From positions 1-64,000 of the forward strand of contig JAFRVD010000048.1 in the NCBI GenBank assembly GCA_017441825.1: a stretch of DNA of 64,000 nt, given 5' to 3'. Positions 42,290 to 49,648 of the stretch are shown here, in pieces. Position 1 is the first letter of the stretch. Every line of letters begins with the position of its first letter. The notes under the pieces were generated by a model. The model saw only the letters and a program-made list of their open reading frames with translations. It made no database searches and was not told the DNA's origin. This DNA comes from Lachnospiraceae bacterium. GTDB taxonomy: Bacteria; Bacillota; Clostridia; Lachnospirales; Lachnospiraceae. Made by a program: the position numbers and the translations under genes.

Positions 42290-42994
42290 ATGCTTGAGAA
42301 GCTGAAAAAGGACGTCTATGACGCCAATATGGAACTCGTTGAAAAAGGCCTTGTCATCTATACCTGGGGCAACGTGAGCGGCATCGACAGAGAGAGCGGC
42401 CTCGTTGTGATCAAGCCGAGCGGTGTGGATTACGACGTGCTGAGCCCAGACGACATGACGGTGGTGGACCTTCAGGGGAACATTGTGGAGGGCCGGTTTA
42501 AGCCAAGTTCTGACACCGCGACGCACCTGAAGCTCTATAACGCGTACCCGGCACTTGGCGGTGTCGTGCATACGCACGCCGTGAATTCCGTGGTCTTCGC
42601 GCAGGCGGGACTGCCGGTCCCTGCACTCGGGACCACTCACGCGGACTATTTCCACGGGGACGTGCCCTGCACCAGGGCCCTCACGGCGGATGAGATCAAC
42701 GGAGAGTACGAGGCGAATACGGGCAATGTGATCATCGAAGCGATCGGCGCACGGGATCCCATGGAGATCCCGGGGATCTTAGTCCGGAACCATGGCCCGT
42801 TTGCCTGGGGAAAGACCCCGGCAGGCGCCGTATACAACGCGGTCGTTCTTGAGAAGGTCGCGGAGATGGCGTATAAGACGCTGACGCTGAACCCGTCTGC
42901 ACTCCGGGCGCCGGACTACCTTTTGGACAGACATTATTACAGAAAGCACGGCGCGAACGCCTATTACGGCCAGGGGGCGAATGAAGACCACTGA
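42290..42994 (+). CDS. araD: L-ribulose-5-phosphate 4-epimerase
   Basis: 234 residues, GGGAGGTATT before the start. It is a class II aldolase-fold enzyme: TWGNVSGID and IKPSGVDYD bind phosphate, [12 protein letters not shown] and [10 protein letters not shown] give zinc histidines, and RNHGPFAWG is the third segment. It epimerises L-ribulose-5-phosphate to D-xylulose-5-phosphate. It follows the kinase in an apparent operon, so the pair would move ribulose into the pentose phosphate pathway. L-fuculose aldolase is the nearest alternative but the length and motifs favour AraD. Confidence 0.9.
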   Translation: MLEKLKKDVYDANMELVEKGLVIYTWGNVSGIDRESGLVVIKPSGVDYDVLSPDDMTVVDLQGNIVEGRFKPSSDTATHLKLYNAYPALGGVVHTHAVNSVVFAQAGLPVPALGTTHADYFHGDVPCTRALTADEINGEYEANTGNVIIEAIGARDPMEIPGILVRNHGPFAWGKTPAGAVYNAVVLEKVAEMAYKTLTLNPSALRAPDYLLDRHYYRKHGANAYYGQGANEDH

Positions 42995-43018
42995 CGCCGT
43001 GCGGTGCAGGAGAATTGA

Positions 43019-43948
43019 ATGAGCATTTATCTGATAGACTATGAAAATGTGCACGAGGGCGGGCTTTCCGGCGTGAAGGACCTTCCGGAGGGGGACAGGG
43101 TCATCGTCTTCTACGGAGACAAGATCAAGTCCATTTCCTTTGACGTGCATGTACAGATGATGAATTCCAAGGCGGTCGTGGAATATATCGAAACACACAA
43201 GACCGCAAAGAACTACCTGGATTTCCAGCTGGGTACGTACCTCGGCTTCCTCATCGGGTCCGGCTCGCGGGGTGACCTCGTGATCGTATCGAACGACACG
43301 GGCTTCGACAGCGTGGTGGACTTCTGGACGGACCGCGGGAAGGTGATCTCAAGGCGGGAGAATATCTCGGAAAAGGCTGCCCAAGCAAACGCGCAGGCGC
43401 ATGAGAAGGAGCCTGCGAAGAAATCCACGGGATCAAAGAACGGAAAGAGCCAGAACAGGAAGGGAAAGACTCAGGAGAAGCAGCAGGAGAAGGCCCAGGA
43501 GAAGCCTGAAAAGGCTGAAAAAACGGCGGCTGACAAGGCTCCCGCAGCACAGGAAGCCGCGGAGGCTCAGGTCCCGGAAAAGCCTGTTTCCAATGTTCAG
43601 GAAGCGCCCGTAAAAACCGGGGAAGCTCGTGACAGGGATCATGAGAAGAACGAGGCTCAGAAGAACGATCCCGGAAAGAAAGAGGCTGAGGCGTCAAAAA
43701 AGGACCCTCAGAAAAAGCCGGACCTGCCGGAGTCGTACCGGAAAAAGGTACGCGCCGCGCTGCGTTCGGACAAGCTTTCTTCAGGAAACTACACGACCAT
43801 CTACCGCGCCCTCGCAGGAAGCAGGGATAAGCTTTCGCTGAACAATACGCTCGTCAAGGCGTACGGCAGTGAAAAGGGCGGCGAAGTCTACAACAGGATC
43901 CGCGACATTTTTGCGGAGTACCAGAACGCGCAGAATCATGAGCACTGA
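43019..43948 (+). CDS. NYN/PIN-domain protein with disordered linker and C-terminal domain
   Basis: 309 residues, AGGAGAA before the start. Residues 1-120 form a NYN/PIN-like nuclease domain: IYLIDYENVHEGGL (first Asp), DFQLGTYLG and LVIVSNDTGFDSVVDFW (later Asp residues). Residues about 125-240 are a low-complexity Lys/Glu/Ala/Pro/Gln segment. The last 65 residues (YRKKVRAALRSDKLSSGNYTTIYRALAG) form a compact, basic helical domain. Such NYN domains bind or cut RNA. The layout suggests an RNA-binding or RNA-cleaving protein with flexible tether; no target is known. It overlaps the LCP gene by 11 bases. Confidence 0.7.
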   Translation: MSIYLIDYENVHEGGLSGVKDLPEGDRVIVFYGDKIKSISFDVHVQMMNSKAVVEYIETHKTAKNYLDFQLGTYLGFLIGSGSRGDLVIVSNDTGFDSVVDFWTDRGKVISRRENISEKAAQANAQAHEKEPAKKSTGSKNGKSQNRKGKTQEKQQEKAQEKPEKAEKTAADKAPAAQEAAEAQVPEKPVSNVQEAPVKTGEARDRDHEKNEAQKNDPGKKEAEASKKDPQKKPDLPESYRKKVRAALRSDKLSSGNYTTIYRALAGSRDKLSLNNTLVKAYGSEKGGEVYNRIRDIFAEYQNAQNHEH

Positions 43949-45020
43949 GAAAGACGAATGGGGGAGAAGGCGGAGAGAGCCTTCCGTATACGCACAGCCC
44001 GGCCTCGAGCTTCAGGAAAGTGAAGCTCCCGGCCCGGAGCACGAAAAAAAGAAGCGCGGCGGCCGGAAAGGCGTCGCGCTTCATGTGCTTCTCATCTTCG
44101 TCCTTGTGATCCTCTTCCTTTTCGGGGCGGCGTTCGCCGTCATCTATTATTCCGCGTCCAGGACGGACTACGAGCCGTACCGTGAGTTTGCGGAGGATCC
44201 GGAGTGGAGGCTGCCGGAGAAGGGCGAAGAGGGCGTGACGAATATCCTCTTAATCGGTACGGACGGAAGAAATAAGACGGAGGAGAGCCGTTCGGACACG
44301 ATCGTCCTATGCTCGATCTGCCCGCGCCAGAAAAAGATCTGTCTGACCTCGATCCTTCGTGACTCCTACGTGACGATCCCGGACTACGGTATGAACCGGA
44401 TCAATCACGCGTACCAGATGGGCGGCGCGCGGCTTCTGATAGAGACCATCGAAATGAACTTTCACGTGCGGATCGATAATTACGTGAAGGTCGATTTTTT
44501 CAGCTTTGTGGATATAGTGGACGCTTTGGGAGGCGTAACGGTAGACGTCCTTGATGAGGAAGTGCATTACCTGAACGCCTACCTCTGCGACGTGAACCTG
44601 CTTACGGGGAGGCCCGCGGAGGAGGATTTCCTTGCGTCCGGCGGTACGTACAGGCTTACCGGGAGACAGGCGCTCGCCTATTCCAGGATCCGTTACATCG
44701 GCACGGATTTCGGGCGGACGGAGCGGCAGCGGACCGTCCTTCAGGCCGCGTTCCGGGAAGTGAAGAAGAAACCCTTCAAGGCAGTCACTGCGGCGTACGG
44801 CGTTCTGCCAGAGCTTGTCACGGACCTGACGGAGCTCGAAATTACGGGAATGGTTCTGAGGCTTCCCGTGTATTCAGGCTATGAGATCGTATCGGACCAC
44901 ATCCCTTATGACCACATGTGGCAGAACGCGGAAATGCCGAACGGCCAGGAGGTCCTCGCAATTGACCTCCCGGCCGTTACGGCAGAGCTTCAGAGAAGAT
45001 TGTACCTGAACAGAAGATAA
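43938..45020 (+). CDS. LytR-CpsA-Psr (LCP) family wall-polymer ligase
   Basis: 360 residues from the ATG at 43938, inside the end of the NYN gene; a longer in-frame start would lie deep in that gene. After a basic cytosolic stretch, a transmembrane helix lies at about 45-68. The outer LCP domain has NILLIGTDGR, SDTIVLCSI, LTSILRDSYVTIP, NRINHAYQMGG, ALGGVTVDV and LTGRQALAYSRIRY with FGRTERQ, which bind polyprenyl pyrophosphate. LCP enzymes attach teichoic acid or capsule to peptidoglycan. It fits the wall-decoration genes elsewhere in the window (LicD, GtrA, YfhO). Confidence 0.92.
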   Translation: MSTEKDEWGRRRREPSVYAQPGLELQESEAPGPEHEKKKRGGRKGVALHVLLIFVLVILFLFGAAFAVIYYSASRTDYEPYREFAEDPEWRLPEKGEEGVTNILLIGTDGRNKTEESRSDTIVLCSICPRQKKICLTSILRDSYVTIPDYGMNRINHAYQMGGARLLIETIEMNFHVRIDNYVKVDFFSFVDIVDALGGVTVDVLDEEVHYLNAYLCDVNLLTGRPAEEDFLASGGTYRLTGRQALAYSRIRYIGTDFGRTERQRTVLQAAFREVKKKPFKAVTAAYGVLPELVTDLTELEITGMVLRLPVYSGYEIVSDHIPYDHMWQNAEMPNGQEVLAIDLPAVTAELQRRLYLNRR

Positions 45021-45028
45021 GAGACCGG

Positions 45029-46399
45029 TCACTGAAGGTAGCTTACCGGAAGGCCGGCCTTCAGCTTCGCCTTGTTATCGTACATGTTATGGTCCGCGCG
45101 GTCGAATACGGCCGCCATGTACGTATCGTTCTGATATTTTGACATGCCGCACGCGATCACGATGCCGCCCGTCCGGGCGGCTTTTTGATTGTGCTCATCC
45201 ATAATACGGACCAGCTCTTCGATATTATCGTAATCCCTTCCGGCCGCGATGACCGCGAATTCATCGCCGCCCACGCGGTATACGGGGCTGTGCTTGAAGA
45301 CGTCACAGATGATCCTGCACGCCGCGCAGAGAAATTCGTCGCCGGCCTGGTGGCCGATCTCATCGTTCACTTTTTTCAGCCCGTTCACGTCAAAAAAGAC
45401 GATTGCAAACGGGTACTCGCGGTGCTCGCTGATCAGGCGGTCGATACGCACCTCCGCCTCGATAAAGGCGTGCTTGTTCTTGACACCGGTCAGGGCGTCG
45501 ATGTTCGCTTCGTCCTGCGCCTTCGCAAGACGCCTTCCGAATTCCTTTTCCTGGCGCACCTGCGTGTCCACATCCACGAGGCCAACGATCAGCCGGAGTC
45601 CGTCTTCTTCCTCCGCCATGGCGGCTTTCATCTGTACAAAGCAGGGCTTTCCCTCCATGAGGAGCCGGTAGCTCAGCGTAAACATGCCGCTTTTCCCGAT
45701 CTCGGAGAGGATGCTGTCCCTGGTAAACCTTGAGAGGAAGAGGGGAAGATCGTCCGGATGGTTCGCGGTCTTTGCGACCTCCCGGACCTTTTCGAAAAAG
45801 TTTTCTCCTGCTTTTGCCTGTCCCAGGGTTTCTTCGTAATCATCTGAAGACGTGAATTCCTGGTATTCGCCGGTCTCCGGGTCTACCTCATAGACGACGA
45901 TGTAATTTCCGGTCAGGGCATGGAGCCTTGCGTAGACGGCTCTTTCCGCCCGTGTGCGGCGCGCTGCAAGACGCTTCTTCATGAGCTCGTCGAAGTCGGA
46001 GACCGCTATTACGAGATACCGCGGGTCATCCTCCATCCGGGAGACCTTCATGAGCACGTAAAGAGGCTCGCCGTTGATCATCCTGCGGTAGGTGTATTCG
46101 AACACCCGGTTGCCGCGTAAAGCATCAAGGAGCGTATTTCGGTCCATCACGCGGACGAGATCCTGCTGGTCGTCCGGATGCACGAAGTTTCTGATCTCCC
46201 GTGAGATCCCCGGGAAGAATCCGGTGCCGCGGCGAGCCTCGTTCAGCACGCCGTAAGCATCGTCCGTGTGGAATTCGATGTACTCATCCGTTTCGAGATT
46301 TACATAGTAGAGGTCCGTGCATCCCCTTGCAAGCGCATGCGCGATATGCCGGTAGACAACATTCATGTCCTGTTCTTTTTCATTGATCTTCTGATTCAT
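45029..46399 (-). CDS. Diguanylate cyclase with two PAS-like sensor modules
   Basis: 456 residues from the ATG at 46399 (GAGGGACAG upstream); the ATG at 46420 lacks a site. Two PAS-like modules of about 120 residues (about 15-135 and 155-275) share the pattern 'Y-x-V-[ND]-x-E/D-T-x-E-Y-x-E-F' and a closing 'Y-R-x-x-x-x-G-E/K-P'. A GGDEF domain follows (DALTGVKNKHAF, FFDVNGLKKVND) with an intact GGDEF at 377-381, so it should make cyclic-di-GMP. No RxxD inhibitory site precedes GGDEF. No membrane helix is seen. It lies 75 bases after the EAL gene on the same strand. Confidence 0.88.
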   Translation of the reverse strand: MNQKINEKEQDMNVVYRHIAHALARGCTDLYYVNLETDEYIEFHTDDAYGVLNEARRGTGFFPGISREIRNFVHPDDQQDLVRVMDRNTLLDALRGNRVFEYTYRRMINGEPLYVLMKVSRMEDDPRYLVIAVSDFDELMKKRLAARRTRAERAVYARLHALTGNYIVVYEVDPETGEYQEFTSSDDYEETLGQAKAGENFFEKVREVAKTANHPDDLPLFLSRFTRDSILSEIGKSGMFTLSYRLLMEGKPCFVQMKAAMAEEEDGLRLIVGLVDVDTQVRQEKEFGRRLAKAQDEANIDALTGVKNKHAFIEAEVRIDRLISEHREYPFAIVFFDVNGLKKVNDEIGHQAGDEFLCAACRIICDVFKHSPVYRVGGDEFAVIAAGRDYDNIEELVRIMDEHNQKAARTGGIVIACGMSKYQNDTYMAAVFDRADHNMYDNKAKLKAGLPVSYLQ

Positions 46400-46474
46400 T
46401 AACTGTCCCTCATGCCGCATAATGCGCTTTTGAAAATCTTTATGCTCCTGAAAGTGTTCCGTACCGGACCTGTC

Positions 46475-49462
46475 TTACTGCTGACGCTTTTTCCACGCCC
46501 GTATTCCGATGACCAGTTTATCCTCCACACCGTCGTTGAAGAGCGCTGCTTTCAGGTTGACCGGCCTCGGCTCGCCTTTGATCACGAGGCGGTAGTTGAT
46601 GCTGAAGCTGCCGTGGTCCCGGATGGCGGCAAGAGTCTTCTCCAGGGTGAATTCTTCCTGGAACCGCCTGATGTCCGGTTCATAGAGGTAAGCCATTGCA
46701 TCCAGATAGGCCTGCTTATAGAAGTCATCGCCGCCCTTAGGCGCGCCAAGGCTGTCGAAATCTTCGGAAGAGCTGTATTCTACGTAATGGCCCGTTTTCG
46801 GGTCCACGGTGAACAGGGAGAGGTACCCGTCGGAAAGAGCCATGATCCGTACGAGAAGTGCACGCTCCTTCCGGAGCTCTTCATAATACGCCCGTCTCTT
46901 CATTTCGCGGTCGATGATGCTGATGCCCATGATGATCCGGTTGCCGCTTAACATTTTCGTGATCTTCATATTGACGTATTTAGGCGGATCGAAGTCCGTG
47001 AGGCGGTAGGCTGTCGTGAACACTCCCTGCGATTCCAGCGTGTCCAGAACGTTTTCCTTTGTGAAGAGCGCAAGGAATGCTTCCTGGTCCTCCGAATAAA
47101 TACGCGTCCGCGCGTCCCTTCTTACGGCGCCGAAGAAATCTTCTCCGAGCCGTTCGATGGACAGTTCTTCCCCGCCGATGTTTGACGAATATTCCACGTA
47201 ATCGTCCGTGTCCAGATCGACCACAAATATGTTGTAGTAGTCCGCGGCAAGAGACCTTGCGATGTCTGCGAAGGTCGTGCTGTTGTCCGGTGCCGTTACG
47301 GAGAGGATGGCAACGGCTACGGATTCCCGCCTGTTCACCGGATTCTGTCCGATCCACCGGATGAACGAACGGACCATGGAACCATCGTGCACTTTTTCAT
47401 CGAAAAACGCGCGACCGCCGGTATACCGGCACTGTTTCAGCGTCGTCATGAAGCCGGAGCCCGGACCGGTCGGGATCGGGTAAAACTCCGCGTTCGGTTT
47501 GGAAAGGTCAAACAGGAAATAGCGTTTCATGAAGTCCCGGAAGGATTCGTTGCTCCGGGTGTACCTTGCCGAGCCGTTTTCCGCGAGCTCCATGATGGCC
47601 ATCGGGATGGTGTCAAAGGTGTTCTTTGTTACGCTTTCATCCGTGTTGACCAGGAAGGAGAGGTCGTAGAGGTTGACCCTGCCCATGTTGTCGTAATAGG
47701 AGGCTTCCCTCGGATCTTCAAAGCCGTCCTGTATCTCCACGGTATACTTTTCGCGAAGCTGTTCGCGCGGCACGGGCTTCATGAAATAATAGCCCTGCAG
47801 CTTGGAGCAGCCGATCTCCTGAAGGAAACGTGTCTGCCGTTCGGTCTCCACACCTTCACAGATGGTATCGACGCCCAGAGAAGTGGCCATCTTCATCATC
47901 TCTGTGAGAATGATCTTCCCGCTGTCCCCTTCATCGAGCCGTCTCATGAATCCCATGTCGAATTTGATCAGGTCGAATTTGATGCTCTGGAGGACGTCCA
48001 GAGAAGAGTAGCCGCTCCCGAAATCGTCCATCCAGACCTGGAAGCCCTGTGCGCGGAAGCGTTCGATCTGTTCCTTCATGTAGTCAAAGTCGGATCCGAC
48101 CAGGCTTTCCGTGATCTCGATGTTGATCATGTTCCGGTCGACGCCGGCCTGATCCACCAGGGTGCTGATCTCCTGTACGAGGTCATACGCGTCAAAATCC
48201 GCACGGGAGAAGTTGATGGAGACAGGAACACACTGGCAGCCGGAAGCCTCGCTGGATTTAATATCCCGGAGGACCTGTCTGACCACGCAGAGGTCCAGCT
48301 TGTGGATCAGCCTGGATTCTTCAAGGACCGGGATGAAGGATCCCGGCATGAGCAGGCCGCGGACCGGATCCTGCCAGCGCGCCAGCGCCTCCATATTGCA
48401 GACCTTGCCGCTTGTCGACCGGACGATGGGCTGGTAATACACGCGGATCCAGCCTTCTTCGATCGCCCTGTCCAGCGTATCCACGATCTCCTGGCGGTTT
48501 TTTTCATCCTCCATCATTTTCATGTCAAAAAACGCGAAGCCGGACACGGTGTTCTTTTTCCGGGTATCAGCCGCGAGCTTCGCACGGTCGCATGCAGTCC
48601 CGACTTCCACCAGCTCCATCCGGTCCGAATATATACCGACCCGGACAGGCAGGGTCCTTCCGTCGTTTGCGAGCGCGAATTCAGAGATCACTTCGGAGAG
48701 GCGTTCCAAGAGCCCTTCTTCCGGAGCGAACGCGGCAAAATGATCCGCGGCAAAATGTGCACAGCTTTCATTGCCGAAATGCTTTGCGAGGATCCCTGCA
48801 ACAGAACGGATCAGGCGGTTTCCTTCCGCAAAGCCGTGCCGCCTGTTGAACTGCCTGAGACCGGTCAGATCAAAATAGAGGACGGCAGAGTCCAGCCCCT
48901 GGTCATGGAGCCGGCTCCGGCCGGCTTCAGCCAGCTCATAGAAATAGGACATGTTCGGCAGACCGGTCATATAGTCGTAATGATCACCCCTGTACAGCTT
49001 GTCTTCCGTGAAGAAGCGGTCCAGGGTTTCTCTCAGGATGTTTTCATGACCTCCCTGGTCTTCGGAGAGATGGCCTTCATAGGCGTACCAGACGATACAG
49101 AGACGCACTCCCGGCACCGGGTAAAAGCTTTTGCCGTAAGCGTGGAGAATGATATAATCCGGATCCTTTGCGGTCCGCGTCCGGTAGACAACGTCAAAGG
49201 GGGCGTCATACGCAGCAAAACGATATGCGGCTTCGGCCACCCGGTTCCGGTCGTCCGGATGGGTGGTTCGGTACATATCGTTGTCCATGATATAATATGC
49301 GTCCTCAAACGTAGTGAAGCCGAATTCGTCGCAGAAGCCCTGTGAGACCGCTATGGTCACCACCCGCCTGTCTATGAACTGATAAACGGCGAACGGGATG
49401 GTCAGATGTTCAAGGATATCCTGTGTCCTCGGATCAAACTCATATTTTGCTGATGGATTCAT
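46475..49462 (-). CDS. GGDEF-EAL protein with PAS-like modules on both ends (c-di-GMP phosphodiesterase)
   Basis: 995 residues from the ATG at 49462, which follows GGAGGATCC; the ATG at 49501 has none. Residues 1-130 are PAS-like. Residues 160-310 are a degenerate GGDEF domain with FAADHF at the signature. Residues 325-575 are an EAL domain with E358-A-L, the Glu of NIEITES, D479-D480, K500, E536 and Q556 present, so phosphodiesterase activity is expected. The C-terminal 400 residues hold three further PAS-like modules, similar to those in the cyclase downstream. No transmembrane helix. The pair probably responds to the same kinds of signal with opposite effects on cyclic-di-GMP. Confidence 0.88.
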   Translation of the reverse strand: MNPSAKYEFDPRTQDILEHLTIPFAVYQFIDRRVVTIAVSQGFCDEFGFTTFEDAYYIMDNDMYRTTHPDDRNRVAEAAYRFAAYDAPFDVVYRTRTAKDPDYIILHAYGKSFYPVPGVRLCIVWYAYEGHLSEDQGGHENILRETLDRFFTEDKLYRGDHYDYMTGLPNMSYFYELAEAGRSRLHDQGLDSAVLYFDLTGLRQFNRRHGFAEGNRLIRSVAGILAKHFGNESCAHFAADHFAAFAPEEGLLERLSEVISEFALANDGRTLPVRVGIYSDRMELVEVGTACDRAKLAADTRKKNTVSGFAFFDMKMMEDEKNRQEIVDTLDRAIEEGWIRVYYQPIVRSTSGKVCNMEALARWQDPVRGLLMPGSFIPVLEESRLIHKLDLCVVRQVLRDIKSSEASGCQCVPVSINFSRADFDAYDLVQEISTLVDQAGVDRNMINIEITESLVGSDFDYMKEQIERFRAQGFQVWMDDFGSGYSSLDVLQSIKFDLIKFDMGFMRRLDEGDSGKIILTEMMKMATSLGVDTICEGVETERQTRFLQEIGCSKLQGYYFMKPVPREQLREKYTVEIQDGFEDPREASYYDNMGRVNLYDLSFLVNTDESVTKNTFDTIPMAIMELAENGSARYTRSNESFRDFMKRYFLFDLSKPNAEFYPIPTGPGSGFMTTLKQCRYTGGRAFFDEKVHDGSMVRSFIRWIGQNPVNRRESVAVAILSVTAPDNSTTFADIARSLAADYYNIFVVDLDTDDYVEYSSNIGGEELSIERLGEDFFGAVRRDARTRIYSEDQEAFLALFTKENVLDTLESQGVFTTAYRLTDFDPPKYVNMKITKMLSGNRIIMGISIIDREMKRRAYYEELRKERALLVRIMALSDGYLSLFTVDPKTGHYVEYSSSEDFDSLGAPKGGDDFYKQAYLDAMAYLYEPDIRRFQEEFTLEKTLAAIRDHGSFSINYRLVIKGEPRPVNLKAALFNDGVEDKLVIGIRAWKKRQQ

Positions 49463-49537
49463 GGCGGATCCTCCCGTATAAAAACATGTCTTTTGAGACA
49501 AAAGAGTTTGGTACGAACATTATTAGTCTATTCTGAT

Positions 49538-49552
49538 TCTGATAATATCAGA
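49538..49552. promoter_or_regulatory. Perfect palindrome upstream of the GGDEF-EAL gene
   Basis: TCTGATAATATCAGA is a 15-base perfect palindrome about 75 bases before the start, in the region where its promoter must be. It may be an operator or the target of a local regulator; no regulator gene is adjacent. Confidence 0.4.
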
Positions 49553-49580
49553 AAAGATGGGATTTTACCATACCCGAAAT

Positions 49581-49617
49581 AAAAAAACGCCTGCTCCGGA
49601 ATTTCGGAGCAGGCGTT
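49581..49617 (-). terminator. Intrinsic terminator of the gtrA-yfhO operon
   Basis: AACGCCTGCTCCG (49586-49598) pairs perfectly with CGGAGCAGGCGTT (49605-49617). On the minus strand it is followed by seven T residues (49587-49581), 32 bases after the YfhO stop. Confidence 0.92.
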
Positions 49618-49648
49618 AAAGCTTATTGAAATATATACTGTCTGCGAG

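Noticed and set aside
47387..49345. Long open frame of 652 codons on the plus strand
   Set aside because: It lies fully opposite the GGDEF-EAL gene, shows no protein family features and has no ribosome site; long antisense frames are expected in GC-rich DNA.
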